Below, one piece after another: positions 9,354-18,400 of a DNA stretch of 64,000 nt. The notes below the pieces were generated by a model. It saw only the letters and a list, made by a program, of their open reading frames with translations. It was not told the DNA's origin and did no database searches. The translations under genes were made by a program, and so were the position numbers. Source of the DNA: JAXMAR01 sp046350295 (GTDB lineage: Bacteria; Planctomycetota; Planctomycetia; Gemmatales; Gemmataceae); contig JAXMAR010000029.1 in assembly GCA_046350295.1 (NCBI GenBank), forward strand, positions 1-64,000, given 5' to 3'. Every line of letters starts with the position of its first letter. Position 1 is the first letter of the stretch.

Positions 9354-10130
9354 CTACTTGCCCGCCCGGCCGATGATATAGCGATGCGGATCGACTTCCT
9401 CGCACAGGATGCGCAGCTCGGTTTCGGAGGGAGGCGTCGTCGTCTGGAGCGGCTCGCGAACGGCGAGCGGGAAGCCGGTGTGGGCCCGCACCTGCTCGAG
9501 CGTGACGCCCGGATGCAGGCTGATGATCTCCATCTCCTTCGTCACTTCGTGATAGCCCAGGACGGCCAGGTCGGTGATGACCCGGTAGGGGCCCGTGCCG
9601 GGCGGCAATCCGGTCTGTTCGCGAGCGCCGGGGCCGGTGAGATAGCCGGGGGTGGTGATGAAATCGAGCTTGGGGACGAAGCGGCGCGGGTCGTGGTTGG
9701 TGACGACGAGGATGCGCCAGCAGAAGGAGGCGAGGTCGTTGGCGCCGCCGGAGCCGGGGAGGCGGACCTTGGGCTTGTCGTAGGTTCCGCCGATCATGGT
9801 CGAGTTGAGGTTGCCGAAGCGGTCAATCTGGGCGCCGCCGAGGAAGGTGTAGTCCATCATGCCGCGCTGACAGGTCTCCATGACGTCGGCCATGCTGGTG
9901 GCCATCGCGGCGCGGTAGAACGTGCGCGAATCGCCGACGCTGATCGGCATGGTGGGGAGCTGCGGGGCGACGCCGCCGGCCTCGAAGAAGATAACGAGGT
10001 TGGGCGCCGTCGTCCGCTGCGCCAGCATGGCTGCGGCGCAAGGAGCGCCGGTGCCGACGGCGACGGTGCGGCCGTCCTCGAGGGAACGGGCGGCGCAGCA
10101 GATCATGAGTTCCATGGGGTTGTAGGTCAT
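9354..10130 (-). CDS. CoA-transferase beta subunit (glutaconate/3-oxoacid CoA-transferase type)
   Basis: A 258-residue protein of the CoA-transferase family I beta-subunit fold: VAVGTGAPCAAAMLAQR near the N-terminus, FFEAGGVAPQLP (ExG motif with the candidate catalytic Glu), FLGGAQIDRFGNLNST, and LPGSGGANDLAS. Such subunits move CoA between acids as a complex with an alpha subunit. No alpha subunit lies next to it: upstream on the same strand, 15 bases away, is a DUF1501 gene, and downstream is a convergent DUF4058 gene. Either the partner is encoded elsewhere or the protein works differently. The start at 10130 has only a weak ribosome-binding site. Confidence 0.85.
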   Translation of the reverse strand: MTYNPMELMICCAARSLEDGRTVAVGTGAPCAAAMLAQRTTAPNLVIFFEAGGVAPQLPTMPISVGDSRTFYRAAMATSMADVMETCQRGMMDYTFLGGAQIDRFGNLNSTMIGGTYDKPKVRLPGSGGANDLASFCWRILVVTNHDPRRFVPKLDFITTPGYLTGPGAREQTGLPPGTGPYRVITDLAVLGYHEVTKEMEIISLHPGVTLEQVRAHTGFPLAVREPLQTTTPPSETELRILCEEVDPHRYIIGRAGK

Positions 10131-10145
10131 GACGGCGCTGCAACC

Positions 10146-11485
10146 TTATCCGACTAGCCCCTCGACCACCTGTCCCACGCTCGCCGGCCGCGTGAAGCCG
10201 TCCGCCGCCAGCCGTGTCTCCGCCGGAATACCGAGCAAGTGAAACAGCGTCGCCCCGAAGTTCTCCGGCGACACCGGGCGGTCCTTGACGTAGCCGCCTT
10301 GCGCGTCCGAGGCGCCATAGACCAGCCCGCGCCGGGCGCCGCCGCCCGCGAGCATCGCGGAGTAACACGCCGGCCAGTGGTCGCGGCCCGCGTTGCTGAT
10401 GCGCGGGCTGCGGCCAAACTCGCCGACCATGACGACGAGGGTCGAGTCGAGGAGGCCGCGGACTTCGAGGTCTTCGAGCAGGGCGGAGACAGCCTGGTCG
10501 AGGTTGGGCAGGGCCCAGCCGAGGCCGAAGGCGGTCGTGCCGAAGATGCTGCCCAGGCCGGCGCCGTCGCCGTGCATGTCCCAGGTCTGGACGTTGCGGA
10601 AGCGCTCGCCGGGGGGCGTGCCGCACCAGGCGGTGACGCTGACGAGTCGCACGCCCGCTTCGATGAGCCGCCGCGTAGAGGGTTCTGGCCGATGGGATGC
10701 CGGCCGTAGCGGTCGCGCATGCCGGCGGGCTCGGGATCGAGATCGAAGGCCCGCCGCGCGTCCGGCCCGGTGATGAGGTCGAGGGCTCGTTCGCGGAAGC
10801 GGTCGAGGTTGTCCGGCCCCGCCGACGTGGAGAGGGGCGCCGGGTGGACGTGCCGCGTCAGGTCGAAGCGGCGCCGCAGACGCTCGGCGCTGAGGTCCGA
10901 CGGGGGATCGAAGGCGCGGAAGCGGAAGGCGGCCGCCGACGGGTTGTCGAGGTCCGTGCCGACGCGGAGCGGGCTGTACGCGGCGCCGAGGAAGCCGCCC
11001 GTCAGGTAGCGTGGCTGCACGTCTCCTGCCAGATTCTGCAGCCAGACATAGGAGGGGACATTGCGCGTCGAGGGCCGGAGCCGGGCGACGACCGAGCCGT
11101 AGTAGGGCGTGTCGGCCTGCGGCTGCGAATGGCCGGTCATGGCGACGTGCATGCCACCGTCGTGCCCGCCGTTGCCATGCGTCATCGAGCGGATGACGGT
11201 GTAGCGGTCCGCGAGGCGGGCAAGCCGGGGCAAGAGTTCACAGACCTGCAACCCGGGCACGCGCGTCGCGATGGGGCGATACGGCCCGCGAATCTCCGCC
11301 GGGGCCAGCGGCTTGAGGTCCCAGGTGTCGTGATGGCTCGCCCCGCCGTATTGCACGATGAAGATGCAGGACTTGTCGCGGCGCGCCGGGGCATCCGCCC
11401 GGAGCAAACGCGGCAAACCCAAGCCAAGGGCGCCGATCGCGCCCGCTTGCAGAAGTCGACGCCGGTCGAAACGCGGCTGGTTCAT
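10146..11485 (-). CDS. DUF1501 protein with Tat signal, one frameshift
   Basis: DUF1501 proteins are exported, sulfatase/alkaline-phosphatase-like proteins common in planctomycetes, usually paired with DUF1549/DUF1553 cytochrome-like proteins; none is next to this gene. The start at 11485 gives a twin-arginine signal (FDRRRLLQAGAIGALGLGLP). Then come IFIVQYGGASHHDTWDLKP, RVPGLQVCELLPRLA and GNGGHDGGMHVAMTG. Near base 10675 the frame shifts by one, and the second half continues with RLIEAGVRLVSV, VVMVGEFGRSP and AGRDHWPACYSAMLAGGG to a stop at 10146. Read together it has the usual length of about 445 residues. A single indel is the only defect. Confidence 0.85.
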
Positions 11486-11722
11486 TCTCTTCCCCCCCAC
11501 AATCCTAATCTAAGGGTAACCAGCGGCGGCCGAGGACGCCAGTGAATCCTTGTCGTCTTGGGACCCTGGGCAGCTGACGACCGTCGTCGCGTCAAGGTGA
11601 CGATTGTGTCTTCATAAGAAAACGCCGAGAAAGTCCGATGAATAGAGCGGATCAGGCTTGAAAACTCGAGGTCGGCCGTCAACATTGAATAGAAGAGAAC
11701 CTTCCCCTCGCGAGGCGCCACG

Positions 11723-12146
11723 ATGGCCAACGCAAGCGACTTCATTCGCCAGGCAGCAGCTGCTGCCGGTCAGGAACGGCCGGCTCTGCCTCGTCAGCTC
11801 GAGCAACGCGAAACGCTGGGTCATCCCCAAGGGGGTCATCGAGCCGGGCCAGACCGCCGGCGAGACCGCGCTTCAGGAAGCGTGGGAGGAGGCGGGCCTG
11901 GTCGGCGTCCTCGACCCCGAGCCGATCGGCAGCTACCTCTACGAGAAGTGGTGCGGAACCTGCCACGTCACGGTCTTCCTCATGCAGGTGACCGACGTCG
12001 CCCAGCAATGGCCTGAACGGGAGCTACGGCAACGCTCCTGGCTCGGTGTCGGCGGCGCCCTGGAGCGCATCGACGACCCCGGCCTGGCCGACATCGTGCG
12101 CGTCACCCTCGGCGCCGCGCGACGCGAATCGGTCGATGCTCGCTGA
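11723..12146 (+). CDS. Nudix hydrolase, frameshifted near its N-terminus
   Basis: The Nudix box reads GVIEPGQTAGETALQEAWEE: the first conserved Glu of the box is Gln here, and the Arg before EAWEE is also Gln, while the EExG metal-binding part is intact. This fits the small subgroup that opens with VRNGRLCLV and KRWVIPKG (diadenosine polyphosphate or NUDT-like hydrolases). The best start is ATG 11723 (MANASDFIRQ); the frame then shifts by one in a GCAGCAGCTGCTGCC stretch near 11755 and runs to 12146. The total would be about 141 residues. Confidence 0.72.
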
Positions 12147-12277
12147 CGCCGGGCGGTCCGTCGCCGCGCCCGCGCTTGGCAAGACAGAAGCGCCTGTCCC
12201 TTTGCCTTTCCGGTCACGCTCGTTCATCGTTCAGGCGCTTTGTTCATCTCTTTGTCTCGCCAACGACGCGAGCGATC

Positions 12278-12334
12278 CGGCAGTAGGTCCGGCGAGCCGA
12301 GCCGGACCTGGCGTGACTACTCGTTGAAACCGTC
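12278..12334 (+). repeat. GCGAGCCGAGC intergenic repeat, copy 1
   Basis: Element of the form GTAGGTCCGGCGAGCCGAGC followed by CGGACCTGGCGTGA and ending GAAACCGTC. Two further copies in opposite orientations lie at 57759-57853. The centre TCCGGCGAGCCGAGCCGGA is itself close to a palindrome. It lies in the gap between the Nudix gene and the Tyr/Cys-rich gene. Confidence 0.65.
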
Positions 12335-12369
12335 GTCATGCCATCCGGCTCGCGGCGCCTGCGTGCTGA

Positions 12370-12408
12370 AAGAAGAAGGGCCGAGCTTGTGGCGCGGCCC
12401 TTCTTCTT
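12370..12408 (-). terminator. Rho-independent type terminator of the Tyr/Cys-rich gene
   Basis: A perfect 14-bp stem, AAGAAGAAGGGCCG (12370-12383) with CGGCCCTTCTTCTT (12395-12408), begins 20 bases past the stop at 12428. On the minus strand the 3' arm supplies the T-rich tail. Confidence 0.75.
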
Positions 12409-12427
12409 CGTGTTTGACCTGTCGTGC

Positions 12428-13510
12428 CTAGCGGCTCGTGAGTTTCACGGGCACGACGCCGGTCCCGACGTTGATGCGGGTGTAGAAGAGCGGGGTATCG
12501 TCCGGTCCGTGGAGGTAGACGAGCCAGGCGCCCCCGGCGAGGTTGGCGTGGAAGCGGCCAGCGCCGTTGGCCGTGACGGTTTCGCGGGCGCCGGTCGTGG
12601 TGTTGACGAAGAGGACCTTGGCGCTCGGCTTGGGAGCGTTATCGCTGCGGACGACCTGGCCTTCGACGGTGGCGTCGCTGCCCAGGGCGATGCGATCGAG
12701 CTTGACGGGCGGGGGCGGCGGCGCCGGTGTCGAGGCCGGGAGCGGAGCGCCCAGACTTGGCTTGAACGACATGCCGGGGGTGCGCACATCCTTGTCGGCC
12801 GGATAGTAGCGGTCGTACGAGCTCGGCCCCGTCGTGATCGGCGGCGTCTTGCTCTCGCTGATCGAAGGGGGGCCGCCGGCAGGCGGGACCGGGGTGATCG
12901 AGGGGGGAGCGGCGGTTCCCGGGGTGATGACGGGCGGGGCGCCGGTCGCGGGCACGGGAATCGGAGCGCCGATCGTCGTGGTGCAGCAGGTGGTCTGCGG
13001 CTCGAGGTAGAAAGACTTCTGATAGGTCGTGACCGGCACGCTCACGCAGCGCGAGACCCAGCTCTGCACGGGGCAGCACTTGGAGCGGAGCGAATACGAG
13101 GTGACCGGGGTCGCGACTTGTTGATAGCCGCACGAGCAGGGATCGTAATAGCAGCTATAACGATAGCTCGTGACCGGTTCGTAGTAATAACTTGTTTGAT
13201 AGGTCGTCACCGGCTCGTAGTAAGTTTTGGTCTCCATCGTCGTCACCGGCTGATAGTAGCAGCGCTGGACATAACGCGTGGTGCATGGCGTGGCGCACGG
13301 CGCGGGCGCGCAGCTATCGCAGGGGGACGACATGGCGACGACGGGGGAAGACGCGACGACGACCGGCGGCGTGTAGTAATACGCGCTCGTGGTCGTGGTG
13401 CGACGGCGGAAAAACGTGGGTTGGAACACATTGTTCCATGCGGCGGGCGCCGGCGCCACGTCGGCGGCGAGGCCGGCAAGGGCACAGATACCGACCAGGA
13501 TGGTTCGCAT
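12428..13510 (-). CDS. Tyr/Cys-rich secreted protein with repeats and a C-terminal Ig-like domain
   Basis: A 360-residue exported protein; AAGGAGG precedes the ATG at 13510 and the signal peptide ends near residue 24. Residues 25-190 are packed with Tyr, Cys, Val, Thr and Pro in imperfect repeats of the type YYEPVTTYQTS, YYYEPVTSYRY and YYDPCSCGYQ; there are about 16 Cys in this part. Residues 190-260 are Pro-rich (PPSITPVPPAGGPP) and act as a linker. From about 275 on, EGQVVRSDNAPKPSAKVLFV and VTANGAGRFHANLAGG look like a carboxypeptidase-regulatory or CnaB-like beta-sandwich. Similar YxxxxY/C-rich proteins are a known but uncharacterised feature of Gemmata-type planctomycetes. A structural surface or wall role is inference. 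Confidence 0.8.
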   Translation of the reverse strand: MRTILVGICALAGLAADVAPAPAAWNNVFQPTFFRRRTTTTSAYYYTPPVVVASSPVVAMSSPCDSCAPAPCATPCTTRYVQRCYYQPVTTMETKTYYEPVTTYQTSYYYEPVTSYRYSCYYDPCSCGYQQVATPVTSYSLRSKCCPVQSWVSRCVSVPVTTYQKSFYLEPQTTCCTTTIGAPIPVPATGAPPVITPGTAAPPSITPVPPAGGPPSISESKTPPITTGPSSYDRYYPADKDVRTPGMSFKPSLGAPLPASTPAPPPPPVKLDRIALGSDATVEGQVVRSDNAPKPSAKVLFVNTTTGARETVTANGAGRFHANLAGGAWLVYLHGPDDTPLFYTRINVGTGVVPVKLTSR

Positions 13511-13695
13511 GGCAGCCTCCTTCTCGTGAGGGGAAATCCAAGCCGGAGGCAGTCCGCGGGCGGCGTGGCTCCATCCAAGCCCTCAAATCCTTCCGGATGC
13601 ACCGGTCGCTAACTCCTACACTTTCACCTTAATCCGACCCGATGACGATGCAAGCACAGACTGGTGGAGAAAGACGAAAAACCACACGCGAGGGC

Positions 13696-13744
13696 GTTAA
13701 AGTTATCACGTTAGTCAAAGGTGTTAACGTCCGTGAACTTTAAC
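13696..13744. promoter_or_regulatory. Nested inverted repeat upstream of the Tyr/Cys-rich gene
   Basis: GTTAAAGTT (13696-13704) is the exact reverse complement of AACTTTAAC (13736-13744), and an inner CACGTTAG/GTTAACGT pair nests within it. It lies about 190 bases upstream of the start at 13510. An operator is possible, but a leader hairpin is as likely. Confidence 0.3.
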
Positions 13745-13872
13745 AGTGGTGAAAAGTGAGCAAACAGCGCACTATCGCGCCAAATGGGGCAAGATGGGTA
13801 GGGACTGACGCCGCGTTGAGGGTTCAACCTAACGCCGAGGTGTTATCTTTTCTGACGTTGGATGGGGGCCGG

Positions 13873-13898
13873 CCCGGTTCTGCGAACCGGGGCTAAAC
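13873..13898. repeat. GGTTCTGCGAACC hairpin repeat, copy 2
   Basis: The most complete copy: CCCGGTTC-TGC-GAACCGGG, followed by GCTAAACA. It sits 23 bases past the stop of the SGNH-like gene (13921) and could act as its terminator. Confidence 0.7.
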
Positions 13899-13920
13899 AA
13901 AGCAACAAAGCTTCGGGAAA

Positions 13921-15402
13921 TCATTTCGAGGTGAGGAACCAGCCGCGCGTCGTGGTGTCGGCGCGGAAGAAATCGACCATCAGCCGGCCCACTTTTTCCT
14001 GTCCCGAGGCCGAGAGGTGCGTTCCGTCGGGAGCGAAGTCGCGCGGCTCGTAGAAGAAGCCGTCGGAGCGTTTTTTCGCGCCGTTCGCCCAGAAGTAGGG
14101 CCCCCAGCTCAGCCAGGGAGCTTTGAGAGCGCCGCGCTTGGGATTGAAATTGAGCGCCGCTTCCCCCGCGATCTGGCGCTCGATCAACCACTTGACGGAG
14201 AAGCCCGATTCATACGCGTACGGATCGGGGTTGAGCGGCGTGCGCGCGTAGCCGCCGTAGGTGCGGCTGGTGAGGTACACGAGCTTGACGTTGGGAAAGC
14301 GGCCCGGCAGAAGCTGGACAATCCTGGTCAGCTCCTCCTCCAGCTTCTTCGCGTAGCCGGGAAAGCCCTCCTTCGGCCCCGCGTCCGCCTCCTTGATCCA
14401 GACCGCTTGCACCTGGTGGCGGGACACCCCGGCCGATCTGAGCCGGTCGTCCACGGTCGTCCAGTAGCGCGTGCCGCTTCGCTTGTCCTCGGGGTCTTGA
14501 ATCGCAAACGCCGTCATGCCCCCCTGGGCGCCGTTGACGAACAGGAAGCGCGGGTTGATCCCGGCCTCCCGCGCCAACGCCTTTTGAAAACCTTGCGACG
14601 CCTGGGCGGTGTTGCTCATCCCGACGGAGAGCAGAACGATCTTTCCGTCCGGGCTTGGCTCGCCGGCGGCGTCGAGCGGCTGCACCTGTTTCGCGAGCGC
14701 CAGCCCCGCCGCTTCGTGGTTGGCGGGCCGCTCGTTCTTGCCATCGGGATAGAAGCCCCCTTTGGAGCCCTTGTATTCGCCGGCGCCCAGGTCGTTGATG
14801 GGGACGAGGGCCGACGTGTCGATCTTCGGGAGGTCGCGTCCCGCCGGCGTCCCTTCCGCCAGTTTGAGAGCGACGATCACGTCGGCGCCGTCGCGCTTCT
14901 CCACCTTGAAGAAGACCTCGGCCCCTTTCTTGATGAGCGCGAAGTTCTCGGGCGGCGTTTTTCCCGGCGCATCGAGCACGTGGGTCTTGTTCGACAGCGC
15001 GAACTCTTTCTCCTTCTCCTCCACGAGCAGCGTCAGCCGCATCTTCGCCACATCGAGGCTCTGGACCTTGCCGCGCTGGATGCCGCGGTCCCCCTTCGCT
15101 GCCGGTGGGGCGCCTTCTTTCAGGCCGATGAGAACGAGCATGCCGTCCTTGTCGAGCGCCTTGAACATCACGTCGGCGCCGACCTTGATTCCGGCGAGGG
15201 CTTTCTCGATGGGTTGATCTTCGCGGCCGAAGATGCGTGTCCTGTCTTCGACGGTCACCGTCACGTCTTTGCCGTCGACGGTCAGGACGACGACGCCCTT
15301 ATCCGGCTCGACCTTCTTCACCTTGCCGCGCTGGATGTCCTGCGCGTGGAGAGGACTGCAAACGAGGAGAGAGGCGGAGAGGAGCAAAACGTGACGCAAC
15401 AT
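13921..15402 (-). CDS. Exported SGNH-hydrolase-like protein with two N-terminal beta domains
   Basis: A 493-residue protein with a signal peptide (MLRHVLLLSASLLVCSPLHA). Residues about 22-100 and 115-200 are two related beta domains, each opening IQRGKVKKVE or IQRGKVQSLD and containing KVGADVMFK or KKGAEVFFK. The C-terminal half from about residue 250 resembles an SGNH/GDSL-type esterase: VLLSVGMSNTAQASQGF at the position of the nucleophile block, FLFVNGAQGGMTAFAI, and a late DGTHLSASGQEKVG carrying the Asp-His pair. Substrate unknown. The ATG at 15402 lies 13 bases past the kinase stop, so it is probably co-transcribed with the kinase. Confidence 0.75.
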   Translation of the reverse strand: MLRHVLLLSASLLVCSPLHAQDIQRGKVKKVEPDKGVVVLTVDGKDVTVTVEDRTRIFGREDQPIEKALAGIKVGADVMFKALDKDGMLVLIGLKEGAPPAAKGDRGIQRGKVQSLDVAKMRLTLLVEEKEKEFALSNKTHVLDAPGKTPPENFALIKKGAEVFFKVEKRDGADVIVALKLAEGTPAGRDLPKIDTSALVPINDLGAGEYKGSKGGFYPDGKNERPANHEAAGLALAKQVQPLDAAGEPSPDGKIVLLSVGMSNTAQASQGFQKALAREAGINPRFLFVNGAQGGMTAFAIQDPEDKRSGTRYWTTVDDRLRSAGVSRHQVQAVWIKEADAGPKEGFPGYAKKLEEELTRIVQLLPGRFPNVKLVYLTSRTYGGYARTPLNPDPYAYESGFSVKWLIERQIAGEAALNFNPKRGALKAPWLSWGPYFWANGAKKRSDGFFYEPRDFAPDGTHLSASGQEKVGRLMVDFFRADTTTRGWFLTSK

Positions 15403-15415
15403 TCGGGACCTCTTT

Positions 15416-18400
15416 TCAATCCACCAGCCGCTCGTATTCCGTTCGGACCTTGGACGGCGTGGAAGTCGCGGCCAGCAAGAAATCCGACTCCACGACCAGG
15501 CGGGCGCCCTCGAAACGGTAGGGCATGCGTCCCTCGGAGACCTTCTTCTCGTCCCTGATCTTGATGATGATCTCTTTCGTCTTGGTGTCAATCGTATACG
15601 TTCCTTCGAGCTTGCGACTCGGCTCGCCCGGCACGATCATCTCGACTTTGCCGCGATCGAAGCGAAGCTCGAGCTTGGGCAGCTTGTCGTCCCCGGCCGT
15701 GACGCGCTTGCCCTCGAGCTCGATCAAGCGAAGGCCCCAGCGGCCCTGGAGCTTGGCGTCGTCCGCGGCTTCCGGGGGCGCCGGCGGCAGCTCCTTGATC
15801 TCGATGTCGCGGAAGTACGCTTCGCCCGCCTCGGCCCACAAGCCGATCTGGCCTTTGCTTGGCGGGCAACGGTCGCAGCTCCAGCGCTGTTCGCCGTTGT
15901 AGAAGATGGTCACCTTCCCGACCTGGCGCACAACGCGCAGGTCGTTCCACCCTCCCTCGGCCGGGCCCTTGGTCGCCAGAGGGGTCTTCACTTCGCCGAT
16001 GTCCCCCAGGCCGTGCGCCTTGACGTCCGGGGCGCGGCCGCCGGTCATGTGGATGCCGATGGAATAGCGCGGATCGCTGAAGCCGGGGACGTCGCGGACG
16101 TGCAAGGCGACGCCGGCGCGGGTTTTGGCGAATGCTCCGGCGTCGCCCAATCTGCATTGCAGGCGCAGCTCGTAGTTCTCAAAGCTTTTTATGGTGCGCA
16201 ACATGCCGTACTCGTTCGCGACGGGGTTGGCGTGGAGGGCGCCGTCCTTTTTCACGAAATAGCTGTCGGCGCGGCTGTGCCAGCCGTCGAGGCTTTTGCC
16301 GTTGAAGAGCGGCTGGAAGGTGGGCGGCGCCGCGGCGGACGGCGGCAGCTCCTTGATCTCGATCGAGCGCAGCTCCAACTTGCTTTTCGGATCGACATGC
16401 CACTCGAGAAAGCCGCGCCGCGCCAGCTCCGGGATGTCTTTTTCCGCGGTAAGGGCGCCGTTGAGGCGCACGGTCGCCTTCCGGTTGACGACGCGGACCT
16501 CGAGCGTGAACCAGGCGTCGTCCGGAACGCGGCCACTGGAATAGTCGACGAGCACTTTGGACTTGCCGCTCTTGCGCCTGTAGGCCAGGGAGCCGGTACA
16601 TTCAGAGATCCACTTGTTCCCGAGAGGCGCGTAACCCCAATCGGTGGTGGTGGACCGGAAACAGAAGTCCGCGACGCCGGGAAACCTGAGGCGGACCTGG
16701 GCGCGCACCTCAAAATTCTCGTAGGCCTTGTCGGAACGAAGCACGCCGTCGAGACCGGTAAGGATGTCGGATTTCACCTTCCAGGCGTCCGGGTTGGTCG
16801 TGGACCAGCCCGCCAAATCCTTGCCATTGAAAAGGGGCTGAAACCCTTCGGCCGGCGGCGGCGATGGCGGCAACTCCATGATCTCGATCTTGCGAATGTG
16901 CAGCTCCGTCTTCTTGGGCCCAGCTACCTCGGAGATCCACAAGCCGATGTGCCCCGGGGCGGGCGTGTAAGAATCGTCTTTCAGATAGAGAACCTGTTTG
17001 CCGTTGATGCGGACCGTGGCCTCCTGGTCCTGGGAAATGAGCTCGACGACGATCCATTCGTCCATGTTGGCGATTTCGCGGACCAAGCCGGTGGTCCGTT
17101 TGCCTCTTCCCGTGTGCAACATGCCGTCCATCATGCCGAGGCGGTTGTCCATGAGGGCGACGTTCCAATCCTTCTCGCCGCTCGCGGGGACGCGAAAACG
17201 AACGACGGCGTGGCCGCGTATCAGCTTGAGCTCGAGGCGGAGGCGGAAGTTCTGGGACATCGCGCGCTCGGACAGGAATTCGCCGGCGCGGTCGGCGATG
17301 AGGACGCCATCCTTGACGGTCCACTTCTGGTTGAGCTTCCAGCCGGTGAGGTTCTCGCCGTTGAAGAGGGGGCGGAAGGCGGGCTCGAACCCGGGAACGG
17401 TCTCCGCATCGGCCTTGTCCGTTCCGTGAGGGCCTTTCTTGGCGACGCGCTCCGGGAGGAGTGCCCGGGCGCGCAGCGACGTCCGGCCGCCGCGCTCCAG
17501 GGCGAACTCGGTGGTCTTCCTGGTCGTCTTGTCGAGTGGGTCCGTGGCCTCGATCTGGCCGTCGGCCGCGCTCAGCTCGAACGTTCGTTTCGTCTTCTTG
17601 TTGATGACGACGGCTTTGACGACGTCCTTGCCTTCCTGCTTGACAGTGATCTCGATGTCCTCGTCGTCGGCTTCGATTTCGAGGACGCCTCTGTTGGTGG
17701 CGAGGCGGAAGAAGTAGTGGGCGAAGTCGCGGACGGGGGGGATGAAGAGGTAGCTGAGCGTCAGCAGCGCGATGGTGCAGGACGCGGCGAGCGCGAAACG
17801 GGGGCGGCGGCGGGGACCCCGCAGGCTCGAAGACTCGCCTGCGGGCTTGGGGGCATCTTCTTCAGAAGTACCAGGCGCGGGGCGAGTGAAGGGGAGCAGC
17901 GCCTCGGCGACTTCGGCGGGAGTCTGGTAGCGGGCCGCGGGGTCCTTGGCGAGCATCTTTTCGATGACGGGGGCCAGGGCAGGCGGCAATTCACGGCGCA
18001 GTGTCGTGATCGCTTTGGGTTGGCGCTCGATGTGGGCGATGACTTTCTGCACGACCGTGCCTTCGGGGAACGGGGGTCGGCCGGTGAGGAGGTCGTAACA
18101 CGTGCAGCCGAGGCTGTAGATATCGGCGCGGATGTCGGCGCTATGGGCGTCGCGGGCTTGCTCGGGGGCGATGTAGTCTGGCGTGCCCATGACGGCGCCG
18201 ATCTGGGTCAGCGCGGCGGCAGGAGCGGCGCCGGAGACGGTGGCTTCCCCGGCGGCTTCAACGGTCGCTTGTTGCGCCAGCGGGGGCGCGGATTCGAGGG
18301 CGAAACGGGCGAGGCCGAAGTCGAGGATCTTGACCGTCCCCTCGTTCGACAGCATCAGGTTCTGCGGCTTGATATCGCGGTGGACCATGCCGCGCTCGTG

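Larger units (their letters stand above)
13511..13920. other. 410-bp gap with an A+T-rich palindromic stretch
   Basis: Gap between two minus-strand genes. The middle (about 13680-13860) is clearly richer in A+T than its surroundings and should hold the promoter of the Tyr/Cys-rich gene. It contains an inverted repeat at 13696-13744 and a copy of the GGTTCTGCGAACC hairpin at 13873-13898. No open frame in it has family signal. Confidence 0.55.
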
